DNA of 11,060 nucleotides from Gemmatimonadaceae bacterium (lineage in GTDB: Bacteria; Gemmatimonadota; Gemmatimonadetes; Gemmatimonadales; Gemmatimonadaceae). The stretch spans positions 1-11,060 of the forward strand of contig JADGGM010000036.1 of NCBI GenBank assembly GCA_019689955.1. Direction: 5' to 3'. Made by a program: the position numbers and the translations under genes. Below are positions 1-7,445 of the stretch, in pieces; position 1 is the first letter of the stretch; the number at the start of each line of letters is the position of its first letter. The notes beneath the pieces were generated by a model. The model ran no database searches. It had not been told where the DNA came from and saw nothing but the letters and a program-made list of their open reading frames with translations.

Positions 1-22
1 GTGTAGGCGGGGGGCGCTCGGG

Positions 23-60
23 GGGCGAGGGGATGTCTCGGTAGAGTCGTCCCCTCGCCC
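23..60. terminator. Strong hairpin, probable terminator of an upstream gene
   Basis: GGGCGAGGGGA at 23-33 pairs perfectly with TCCCCTCGCCC at 50-60. This gives an 11-bp GC-rich stem with a 16-nt loop (34-49), and two more pairs (one G-U) are possible outside it. No T-run follows, so it is not a textbook intrinsic terminator, though high-GC genomes often use such stems. No gene end is visible to its left. It could also be a 5'-leader structure of the HD gene. Confidence 0.4.
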
Positions 61-149
61 TCGGCGCATGTCCCCCCCGCGCGGCGGCCGGCGAGCAACG
101 TCCGGTGCCGCCGGCGTGTCTCACTCACAGACTTCTGGCCACTCGACCC

Positions 150-764
150 ATGACCCCTTCCGCGCCCGCTCCCCTCCCCGATCGCGCGACCGCGCTCGCC
201 CTGATGCACGAGTACACCACGAGCGAGTCGCTCCGGAAGCACATGCTCGCCGTCGAGGCCGCGATGCGTGCGTACGCCGTGCGCTTCGGCGAGGACCCGG
301 AGCGGTGGGCGCTCGCCGGCCTCATGCACGACTTCGACTACGAGCGCTTCCCCAACGCCGCACACTCGCCCACCGAAGAGCATCCGGCCGAGGGGGTCCG
401 GATCCTGCGCCAGCACGGCTTTCCGGAGGACATCCTCCAGGCGATTCTGGGTCACGCGAGCTACACCGGGGTCGCGCGGGAGACGCTCATGGCGAAGGCG
501 CTGTTCGCGGTGGATGAGCTCACCGGGCTGATCACCGCCACCGCGCTGGTGCGCCCCTCGAAGAGCATTCACGAAGTGGACGCGAGCGCTGTCAAGAAGA
601 AGATGAAGGACAAGGCGTTCGCGCGTGGCGTCAGCCGCGAGGATGTCCGGCAGGGCGCCGAGGAGCTGGGCGTGGATCTCGACGCGCACATCCAGTTCGT
701 GATCGACGCCATGCGTGTCTCGGCGAAGGCGCTGGGGCTCGCCGGTGTGGCAAGCGGGGGGTGA
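150..764 (+). CDS. HD-superfamily hydrolase (COG2316-like)
   Basis: This is a 204-residue cytosolic protein with HD-type metal ligands in order: H31 (RKHMLAVE), the H60-D61 doublet in LAGLMHDFDYE, H78 and H102 (LGHASYTG) as extra ligands, and D122 in FAVDELTGLI. The C-terminal half (SKSIHEVDASAVKKKMKD, then FARGVSREDV) is characteristic of the small uncharacterised HD hydrolases grouped as COG2316. HD proteins are metal-dependent phosphohydrolases, usually acting on nucleotides or phosphate esters; the substrate here is unknown. The length is close to the family norm. The ATG at 150 was chosen because homologous-looking sequence starts just after it, but there is no clear Shine-Dalgarno. A GTG at 105 in the same frame would add 15 residues of low-quality sequence. 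The gene lies on the same strand as the sigma operon, 57 nt before it, but a hairpin separates them, so co-transcription is uncertain. Confidence 0.85.
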   Translation: MTPSAPAPLPDRATALALMHEYTTSESLRKHMLAVEAAMRAYAVRFGEDPERWALAGLMHDFDYERFPNAAHSPTEEHPAEGVRILRQHGFPEDILQAILGHASYTGVARETLMAKALFAVDELTGLITATALVRPSKSIHEVDASAVKKKMKDKAFARGVSREDVRQGAEELGVDLDAHIQFVIDAMRVSAKALGLAGVASGG

Positions 765-774
765 TGCCCCCGCT
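753..774. terminator. Hairpin over the stop codon of the HD gene
   Basis: AGCGGGGG (753-760) and CCCCCGCT (767-774) form an 8-bp perfect stem with a 6-nt loop that contains the TGA stop (762-764). No T-tract follows. It may be a weak terminator or attenuator that separates the HD gene from the sigma-factor operon. Confidence 0.35.
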
Positions 775-775
775 C

Positions 776-800
776 AACGTTCGGCGCGCACGCCGCGTAT
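776..800 (+). promoter_or_regulatory. Candidate ECF-type promoter of the sigma/efflux operon
   Basis: An AAC core (776-778) lies 17 nt before CGTAT (796-800). This resembles the AAC / CGT-type -35 and -10 elements of many ECF promoters. Transcription would start near 807, just upstream of the sigma start at 822. ECF operons are commonly autoregulated, which makes the position sensible. It is only a short degenerate match in GC-rich DNA and overlaps nothing else that would confirm it. Confidence 0.22.
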
Positions 801-821
801 CGGGGGTGAGTATATCCCAGG

Positions 822-1427
822 ATGGACATGCCCGGCGTTGCGCTTCACATGCACTCCACGGCCGTGTCGGAGCCGCCGGCTGAGTCGCTGGCTCGCGCCC
901 ACGAGCGCGATCTGGTGCTGGCGGCGCAGCACGGGAGCCGCGAGGCGTTCGCGGCGCTGGTGCGTCATCACGAGCGCCGCGCGTACGCCGTGGCCCGGGC
1001 CATCACGGCGACCCACGAAGATGCGCAGGACGCCGTGCAGGAGGGGTTCCTGCACGCGTATCGCGCGCTCGACCGGTTCCGCCCCGAGCAGTCGTTCGGC
1101 GCGTGGCTGCACCGGATCGTGGCCAACGCGGCGCTGGACATCGGGCGCCGCCGGCGGGTTCGGGATGCGGAGACGCTCTCGGAGAGCGTCTCGCTCCCCT
1201 TCCGCGACCCGGCGGAGGACGATGAGCTCCGGCGGCGGTTGATCGCTGGGTTGGACGAGCTCTCGCAACGACAGCGTGCGGTGATCGTCCTGCACGACGT
1301 GGAAGGGTTCACGCATGGAGAGATCGGCGGGATGCTCGGGATCCCCGAGGGGACAGCGCGATCGGATCTACACCACGCGCGCGCGGCGCTGCGGAGGTTG
1401 CTGGGTGACTTACGGAGTGAACGATGA
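822..1427 (+). CDS. RNA polymerase sigma factor, ECF (sigma-70) family
   Basis: This 201-residue ECF sigma factor has only regions 2 and 4. Region 2 spans about residues 37-112. It includes the core-binding helix around EDAQDAVQEGFLHAYRALDRF and the -10-reading helix SFGAWLHRIVANAALDIGRR. A short linker (about 113-140) follows. Region 4 is at about 143-194 (LDELSQRQRAVIVLHDVEGF, then the helix-turn-helix THGEIGGMLGIPEGTARSDLHHARAALRRLL) and reads the -35 element. ECF factors direct polymerase to stress or envelope regulons and are usually held by an adjacent anti-sigma factor; the next gene overlaps this one by 4 nt and fits that role. GGGGGTGAG at 802-810 precedes the ATG at 822, but GTG/ATG codons at 828 and 849 are in frame, so the start is uncertain within about 9 residues. 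It is probably autoregulated and likely controls the efflux genes behind it. Confidence 0.95.
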   Translation: MDMPGVALHMHSTAVSEPPAESLARAHERDLVLAAQHGSREAFAALVRHHERRAYAVARAITATHEDAQDAVQEGFLHAYRALDRFRPEQSFGAWLHRIVANAALDIGRRRRVRDAETLSESVSLPFRDPAEDDELRRRLIAGLDELSQRQRAVIVLHDVEGFTHGEIGGMLGIPEGTARSDLHHARAALRRLLGDLRSER

Positions 1428-1792
1428 GCTTTGAGCCACGGATCGGTCCGAACGGACGAGACGACGACCTCACCCGCGCGCTACGGGAGCTCTACGCGGC
1501 GCCGGTGGATGAAGGATACTGGGCGGCGCTCCTGGAGCGGATCATGGCCCGTATCGGGGAGGAGGATGGGTGGTGGCAGCCGTTGGCGCCGCTGGCGCGG
1601 ATCGGCGTGCTCGCGGCGGGGATCGCGCTGGCGGTGGCGAGCCTCGCGCTCACGCGGAGCCGGGAGGCGACCGCGCGCATGGCGTACGAGACCGTCTTCG
1701 AGACGCCGCGGTCGGTGCCGCTGCAGATCGCGACCGAGCGCGGGCAAGGCTCGGAGCGCGAAGCCACGTTGCGATACGTGATCTCACCCTGA
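1424..1792 (+). CDS. Short single-TM protein, putative anti-sigma factor
   Basis: This is a 122-residue protein. The cytosolic N-terminus (1-56) contains a helical stretch (LTRALRELYAAPVDEGYW, then AALLERIMARI). One hydrophobic helix follows at about 58-77, then a ~45-residue extracytoplasmic tail with no recognisable domain. The zinc-finger HxxxCxxC motif of common ZAS anti-sigma factors is absent; the protein has no cysteine. The role is inferred from position and topology: ATGA overlap with the ECF sigma gene, with GGAG at 1414-1417 as ribosome site, and an N-terminal helix facing the cytosol that could clamp sigma. CnrY is a precedent for a minimal one-TM anti-sigma, though no sequence relationship can be claimed by eye. 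It could instead be an unrelated small membrane protein. Confidence 0.7.
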   Translation: MSFEPRIGPNGRDDDLTRALRELYAAPVDEGYWAALLERIMARIGEEDGWWQPLAPLARIGVLAAGIALAVASLALTRSREATARMAYETVFETPRSVPLQIATERGQGSEREATLRYVISP

Positions 1793-1804
1793 CTGGAGCA
1801 GCTC

Positions 1805-2170
1805 ATGCGGCGCTCTAAGACATTGGCGCTGGTCTTTCTCGTCGGCACGCTCCTGGTCGGGGGGGCGGCGGGGTTCACGCTGACTCAGCTCCTGGGACCG
1901 GGCGCGTGCCACGGCCGTGCGGAGCGGCAGGAACTGCACGACTATCTGGCGCAAGCGCTGGCGCTCACCCCCGCGCAGCGGGCGTCGGTCGACAGCATCC
2001 TCGACAAACGGCATCGCGACATGCTGGCGGCGTCGGCGCCGGTGCGGCCGCGGCTCGATTCGATTCGGCTCGCCGCGCGCGCCGAGATCTTCAAGCTGCT
2101 CGACCCCGAGCAGAGCCGCCGGTTCCGGCAGATCATTGCGGAATCGCAGCAGCAACAGGAGAAAAAATGA
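1805..2170 (+). CDS. Membrane-anchored periplasmic CpxP/Spy/CnrX-like protein
   Basis: This 121-residue protein has an N-terminal hydrophobic segment (about 8-30) serving as anchor or signal. An all-helical periplasmic part follows, with two copies of the LTxxQ-type signature of the CpxP/Spy family: LTPAQ at 54-58 and LDPEQ at 99-103. The helices between them are rich in Arg, and the tail is Gln-rich. Family members are periplasmic chaperones or sensors (CpxP, Spy, ZraP) or metal sensors feeding an ECF system (CnrX). C35, H36, H45, H70 and M73 are possible metal ligands, but the clean HxxxH and HxxxM patterns of CnrX are not seen, so metal sensing is only a possibility. GGAG at 1795-1798 sits 6 nt before the ATG. 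The gene lies 12 nt after the anti-sigma candidate and overlaps the TolC gene by 4 nt. Its likely job is to sense the envelope state for the sigma switch. Confidence 0.75.
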   Translation: MRRSKTLALVFLVGTLLVGGAAGFTLTQLLGPGACHGRAERQELHDYLAQALALTPAQRASVDSILDKRHRDMLAASAPVRPRLDSIRLAARAEIFKLLDPEQSRRFRQIIAESQQQQEKK

Positions 2171-3468
2171 GGCTCGTCGTCGCAGCGCTGGCGCTGCCGG
2201 CCGTCCTGGCCGCGCAGACGCCCGCGGACACGGCCGTGCATCCGATCCGGCTGAGCGAGGCCGTGGACCTCGCACAACGCAACGCGCCCGCGGCCATCCA
2301 GGCGCGCGGCACGATTCGTACGAGCTCGGCGCAGGTGCGGTCCGCGTATGGAGAGTTCATCCCGAGCCTGACGCTCAACGCGGGCGCCACGCGGCAAGGG
2401 GGGCAGCGGTTCGACTCGCAGGGGAATCTCGTCCCCTTCGTCGGGAACACGTGGCAGTACAACCACGGCCTCGGGTTGAGCCTGGAGCTGTTCAACGGCG
2501 GGCGGAGCTTCTATGACGTCCGCACCGCCCGCGCGAACGTGAGCGCGGCGAGCGCGAACGAGGTCGCGCAGCGCTATCAGATCGCGCTCCAGGTCGCGCA
2601 GCAGTTCTACGCCGTGCTCGCGGCGCGCGAGTCGCAGGCCGCCGCGGAATCGCAGCTCAAGGAGGCGCAGGAGCAGCTCGCGGCCTCGATCGCCCGGCTC
2701 AAGGCCGGGGCGGCCACCAAGTCGGACTCGCTCCGCTCGGTGATCGCGGTGGGGAACGCGCAGCTCGCGCTCCTCACGGCGCAGAACGAGCTGCAGACCG
2801 CGAACGCCGCGCTCACGCGCCTCGTCGCCACGCCCTTCACGGTGACGGCGAGCCCCGAGGACACGGTCGCCGAGGCGGTGGCGCCGATCGACAGCGCGGC
2901 GCTCCTCGCGCTCGCGCTCGATGGGCCCGCGGTGCGCCAGGCGCAGGCGGCGGCGGTGGCCGCGCACGCTACGACGAAGGCGGCGCGCGCCCCCTACCTC
3001 CCGACGTTGAGCGCGAGCTTCAACGTGACCGGGAACGGGAGCCGCGACAACTTCGCCCTTAGCGCCGACCGCTACGCGTACCAGAACCAGTTCCGCCTCT
3101 CGCTCAGTTACCCGCTGTTCGACCAGTTCCAGCGGGAGGAGCGGATCACCCAGGCCGACGTGGCCGAGGAGAACGCGGCGGCCGCGCTCCGCGACGCGCA
3201 GCTCCTCACGCGCCAGAGCTTCGTGCAGTACCTGGGCGCGCTGCGCACCGCGCAACAGCAGGTGTCGATCCAGACCGTCTCCGTAGCGGCCGCCGAGGAG
3301 GACCTGCGGGTCCAGCGGCAACGCTACGACCTCGGCGCCTCCACGCTGCTCGACGTGCTGACGTCGGAAGCGGCGCTCGTGCAGGCGCGCGCCACCCTGA
3401 TCCAGGCACGCTATAACTACCGCGTCGCGAAAGCCCAGCTCGAGGCGCTCGTCGGGCGGACGCTGTGA
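2167..3468 (+). CDS. TolC-family outer-membrane efflux channel
   Basis: This 433-residue protein starts with a Sec signal peptide (cleavage probably after LAA at about 14-16). Two OEP repeats follow. Each has long coiled-coil helices and beta segments, for example RLKAGAATKSDSLRS in the first half, and YPLFDQFQREERI and RYDLGASTLLDVLTSEAALV in the second. It ends with the typical helix QARYNYRVAKAQLEALVG. It should trimerise into an outer-membrane and periplasmic tunnel docking onto the adaptor encoded next. The length is normal for the family. The ATG at 2167 was chosen because AGGAG at 2157-2161 is 5 nt upstream, it overlaps the previous stop (ATGA), and it begins the signal peptide. The frame stays open back to 1906, but that part is read in another frame by the CpxP-like gene. 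The adjacent sensor and adaptor suggest a dedicated rather than housekeeping channel. Confidence 0.93.
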   Translation: MRLVVAALALPAVLAAQTPADTAVHPIRLSEAVDLAQRNAPAAIQARGTIRTSSAQVRSAYGEFIPSLTLNAGATRQGGQRFDSQGNLVPFVGNTWQYNHGLGLSLELFNGGRSFYDVRTARANVSAASANEVAQRYQIALQVAQQFYAVLAARESQAAAESQLKEAQEQLAASIARLKAGAATKSDSLRSVIAVGNAQLALLTAQNELQTANAALTRLVATPFTVTASPEDTVAEAVAPIDSAALLALALDGPAVRQAQAAAVAAHATTKAARAPYLPTLSASFNVTGNGSRDNFALSADRYAYQNQFRLSLSYPLFDQFQREERITQADVAEENAAAALRDAQLLTRQSFVQYLGALRTAQQQVSIQTVSVAAAEEDLRVQRQRYDLGASTLLDVLTSEAALVQARATLIQARYNYRVAKAQLEALVGRTL

Positions 3469-3495
3469 CGCCGCCATGCCAGTAAGGAGATGCTC

Positions 3496-5088
3496 GTGAG
3501 ACGATACATCGGAGGCGCCCTCCTGGCGCTCCTCGCGACAACCGCCTGCAGCCGCAAGAAGGCCACCGGACCGGTGATCCAGACCGCCACCGTGACGCGG
3601 CAGGACATCGTCGTCGACGTCGAGGCGACCGGGATCGTGCAACCGGTGAACGCCGTGCAGGTCCGCTCCAAGGCGTCGGGGCAGATCATCAAGATGCCCG
3701 TGCAGCTCGGGACGCGCGTGAAGCCGGGGGATCTCCTCGTGCAGATCGACCCGCGGCAGGTGCGCAACCTCTACAACCAGGCCACCGCCGCCCTCGCCGC
3801 CGCCAAGGCGAACCTGAACGTCACCAAGACACAGCTCGACCGCGCCGAGGACCTCGCCAAGCAAGGGGTCATCACGCGCCCCGAGCTGGAGACCGCACAG
3901 CTCAACTACGCCAACGCCCAGGCGCAGCTCGCCACGGCGACCACCAACCTCGACAACGCGCGGATCGCGCTCGAGGACGCGACCATCCGCGCCCCGATCG
4001 CCGGCGTGATCATCGAGAAGGACGTCTCGCTCGGCCAGGTGATCAGCTCCGCCACCAGCTCCGCGAGCGGGGGAACGCTCCTCCTGCAGATGGCCGATCT
4101 GAGCCAGGTCATGGACAGCACGCTGGTGAGCGAGAGCGACATCGGGAACGTCAAGCCCGGGCTCAGCGCGACGGTGCACGTCGACGCCTACCCCAACCGC
4201 GCCTTCCACGGCGTGGTGCAGAAGATCGCCCCGCAGGCGACGGTGCAGCAGAGCGTGACGATGTTCCCGGTGCTCATCAGCCTCGACAACCGCGACGGCG
4301 CGCTTCTCCCGGGGATGAACAGCGACGTCTCCATCCTCGTGGCGCAGCAGGACGACGCACTCGCCGTCCCGATCGACGCGGTCCGCGCGCCGCGCGACGC
4401 CGCGGCCGCCGCGACCGCGCTCGGCCTCGATCCGCAGAAGGTCCGCGAGACGGTCCAGACGCAGCTCGCCGCGCGGCGCCGCGTCCCGGGGGAGACCACC
4501 GCGTCCAGCGGGACCCTGGCGTCGAACACCCGCGGCACCGACGGCGCCGGCGATCCGCCGCAGGCGGCGCAGCAGAGCGCCTCGTGCGATTCCATCCAGG
4601 CCGCGCTCGAGCGCGACCCCGATGCGCGCAACACCCTCCGCTCGATCCGCCAGCGCATGCGCGACGGCTCGCTCCAGCCGCTCGAAGCGCGCAAGCAGAT
4701 GCAGGACGTGTATCAACGCCTCAAGATCGACCCGCGCGCGGCGCGCGCCTGCATGATGGCCCGGCGCGGCGCCAATGGCGGCGCGGGCGGACCGTCGTTC
4801 AGCTCCGGCGGCGAGCAGCTCACGATCGGCAACACGCCGCCGCACCCGGCGCTCGTGTTCGTCCAGCAGCCCAACGGCACCTTCGAGCCGCGCGTCATCA
4901 CGCTCGGCGTCAGCAACTACGACGTCGCGCAGGTGCTCGACGGATTGAACGAAGGGGACCGCGTGGCGCTCATCACCGCCGCGATGCTCCAGCAGTCCCA
5001 GGCCGAACGGCAGCAGCGGATCCAGAGCCGCGTCGGGCTCCCGGGGGTCCGCCAGCAGCAGTCCACCCCACGCCGCGGCGGCACCTGA
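3496..5088 (+). CDS. MacA/HlyD-type periplasmic adaptor lipoprotein with large insertion
   Basis: This adaptor (530 residues) bridges an inner-membrane transporter and TolC. It has an N-terminal lipoprotein-like signal with C18 (ALLATTAC). A lipoyl/barrel-sandwich half follows (SGQIIKMPVQLGTRVKPGDLL at 71-90), then an alpha-helical hairpin of coiled-coil type (about 92-168), the second lipoyl half (IRAPIAGVIIEKDVSLGQVI at 173-192) and a beta-barrel to about 300. Residues ~307-455 are an extra Ala/Arg/Gln-rich segment. The final membrane-proximal domain (VFVQQPNGTFEPRVITLGVS, then GLNEGDRV) closes the fold. MacA-like proteins are usually about 370-400 residues, so this one is clearly enlarged. 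The GTG at 3496 is preferred because AAGGAG at 3484-3489 lies 6 nt before it; an in-frame ATG at 3490 abuts that site with zero spacing. The gene lies 27 nt after tolC and 12 nt before the permease. Confidence 0.92.
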   Translation: MRRYIGGALLALLATTACSRKKATGPVIQTATVTRQDIVVDVEATGIVQPVNAVQVRSKASGQIIKMPVQLGTRVKPGDLLVQIDPRQVRNLYNQATAALAAAKANLNVTKTQLDRAEDLAKQGVITRPELETAQLNYANAQAQLATATTNLDNARIALEDATIRAPIAGVIIEKDVSLGQVISSATSSASGGTLLLQMADLSQVMDSTLVSESDIGNVKPGLSATVHVDAYPNRAFHGVVQKIAPQATVQQSVTMFPVLISLDNRDGALLPGMNSDVSILVAQQDDALAVPIDAVRAPRDAAAAATALGLDPQKVRETVQTQLAARRRVPGETTASSGTLASNTRGTDGAGDPPQAAQQSASCDSIQAALERDPDARNTLRSIRQRMRDGSLQPLEARKQMQDVYQRLKIDPRAARACMMARRGANGGAGGPSFSSGGEQLTIGNTPPHPALVFVQQPNGTFEPRVITLGVSNYDVAQVLDGLNEGDRVALITAAMLQQSQAERQQRIQSRVGLPGVRQQQSTPRRGGT

Positions 5089-5100
5089 GGAGACCCTCCC

Positions 5101-6321
<1,221 letters not shown>

Positions 6322-6341
6322 CGGCGCGCAGCGACGACGAT

Positions 6342-6384
6342 GACGAACGGGGGGCAAGGCTCGATGCCTCGCCCCCCGTTCGTC
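6342..6384. terminator. Long hairpin between convergent genes, probable bidirectional terminator
   Basis: GACGAACGGGGGGC (6342-6355) pairs with GCCCCCCGTTCGTC (6371-6384) over 14 bp. The stem continues inward with one mismatch (AAGGC/GCCTC) to a 5-nt loop TCGAT at 6361-6365, about 18 pairs in all. It lies 20 nt past the permease stop (+) and 23 nt past the stop of the convergent csbD-like gene (-). There is no strong T-run on either side, but its size and position fit a shared terminator. Confidence 0.75.
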
Positions 6385-6407
6385 GTTCGCGCCCGCGAGA
6401 CGGGCGG

Positions 6408-6656
6408 CTACCGATCCACGTCGTTCTCCTCGTCCTTGTCGCTGCTCAGGCGCTCCTCGGCGTTGCCGAGCGCACGCTGCGCCTTCCCCTCGACTTCCTT
6501 CGCGCGCCCCTTGAGCTGCTCGCCGCGATCGCCGAGGGCATCGCCCAGCCCGCTACGCGCCTTCCCCTCGAGCTCCTTGGCCTTGCCCTTGCCCTGATGC
6601 TCGCGGCCGTGCTCCTCCATATCCTGCTCGTCCTGCTCGCGATTTCGGTCGTCCAT
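6408..6656 (-). CDS. CsbD-family stress-response protein
   Basis: This 82-residue, highly charged and hydrophilic cytosolic protein has two copies of the CsbD-type helical repeat: GKAKELEGKARSGLGDA (about 24-40) and GRAKEVEGKAQRALGNA (about 50-66). An acidic N-terminus (MDDRNREQDEQDMEEHG) and acidic tail (SSDKDEENDVDR) flank them. CsbD proteins are small general-stress proteins (sigma-B dependent in Bacillus) of unknown biochemical role. The ATG (complement of 6654-6656) has AGGAG at 6668-6664, 7 nt upstream, which fixes the start. The frame remains open further upstream, but that part has no family similarity. It is transcribed alone, convergent to the efflux operon and divergent from the molybdenum hydroxylase operon. 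Stress induction is likely by family, but no promoter is recognisable. Confidence 0.88.
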   Translation of the reverse strand: MDDRNREQDEQDMEEHGREHQGKGKAKELEGKARSGLGDALGDRGEQLKGRAKEVEGKAQRALGNAEERLSSDKDEENDVDR

Positions 6657-6905
6657 GGGATCACTCCTGCTCGGGAAACGTCTCCCGACGACTCGTCGGA
6701 ACGCCGGGAGGGGCCGAGTCTGGCAAGGCGCGTGCCGCCCCCCTCTCCCTACCCTCCGGTGTCGCGCGGACCACGCCGGCGCGTACGCGCGCGGACACGG
6801 CGGCCCTCCTTGCGTTCTCCGTTCGCGCGGGCGCATCGTCAAGCCATGGCCTCGCTGCGCGCGCGCGTGTGCGCGCCGGGGCCCGGTCCCGTGCGAGGTG
6901 GTCGC
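6657..6905. promoter_or_regulatory. Divergent intergenic region between csbD-like gene and Mo-hydroxylase operon
   Basis: This 249-nt stretch has no convincing gene. It should contain the promoters for both flanking transcription units, but no clear -35/-10 pair could be assigned. Three structures are visible: a dyad CCGACGA-C-TCGTCGG at 6685-6699 near csbD, a perfect 12-nt palindrome GCGCGTACGCGC at 6779-6790, and a strictly alternating purine-pyrimidine tract at 6856-6876. An in-frame ATG at 6846 could extend the downstream Fe-S subunit by 20 residues, but it lacks the good ribosome site seen at 6906. Confidence 0.5.
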
Positions 6906-7445
6906 ATGGCGCAACCCGTTCCGATCGAGCCGCCGGCTCGTCAGAAGGTTCACGCCTCGTTCGTCGTCAACGGGGAGCGGTGCGAAGTGGCCTTCGCGCC
7001 GCACAGGACGCTCCTCGAGGTGCTGCGCGAGGACCTCGCGCTCACGGGCACCAAGCACGGCTGCGAGCTGGGGGAGTGCGGCACCTGCACGGTGCTCGTC
7101 GATGGCGTCCCCGTCCTCTCCTGCCTCGCGCTCGCGCTCTCCTGCGCCGACCGCGCCATCGAGACGATCGAAGGAATGGCGCGGGGCGGCACGCTGCACC
7201 CGCTCCAGGACGCGTTCGCGGAGCTCGGTGCGGCGCAGTGCGGGTACTGCACGCCGGGCGTTCTCCTCACCGCGAAGGCCCTGCTCGCCGACTGTCCGGC
7301 CCCCACGCGCGCGCAGATCGCCGACGCGCTGAGCGGGAACCTGTGCCGCTGCACCGGCTACGCGAAGATCGTCGAGGCGGTCGAGCGGGCCGCGGCCGTG
7401 ATGCAGCGCGCCGCGTCGGATGCGCGCTCCGAGGCGTCGTCATGA
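6906..7445 (+). CDS. hcrC: [2Fe-2S] subunit of molybdenum hydroxylase, 4-hydroxybenzoyl-CoA reductase gamma-like
   Basis: This 179-residue electron-transfer subunit carries two [2Fe-2S] clusters. The N-terminal ferredoxin-like domain has C53, C58, C61 and C73 (HGCELGECGTCTVLVDG, then LSC). The C-terminal four-helix domain has C112, C115, C147 and C149 (QCGYCTPGVLL, then NLCRCTGYAKIVEAV). This architecture is shared by the small subunits of xanthine dehydrogenase, CO dehydrogenase (CoxS) and HcrC. Electrons pass between the FAD subunit and the Mo centre through these clusters. GAGG at 6895-6898 lies 7 nt before the ATG. The stop overlaps the Mo-subunit start (ATGA). HcrC of Thauera is, as I recall, about 160 residues; this one has slightly longer ends. 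The assignment to Hcr rather than generic xanthine-dehydrogenase family rests on the two partner subunits. Confidence 0.9.
   Translation: MAQPVPIEPPARQKVHASFVVNGERCEVAFAPHRTLLEVLREDLALTGTKHGCELGECGTCTVLVDGVPVLSCLALALSCADRAIETIEGMARGGTLHPLQDAFAELGAAQCGYCTPGVLLTAKALLADCPAPTRAQIADALSGNLCRCTGYAKIVEAVERAAAVMQRAASDARSEASS

Noticed and set aside
1906..2166. In-frame N-terminal extension of the TolC-family protein by 87 residues
   Set aside because: The extension overlaps the CpxP-like gene in another frame. The ATG at 2167 has a good ribosome site and starts a proper signal peptide.
6698..6720. GGAAC followed by GTCT as a sigma-E-like promoter for the Mo-hydroxylase operon
   Set aside because: The spacing is too short for sigma-E-type promoters, the site overlaps the csbD dyad, and it lies more than 180 nt from the start codon.
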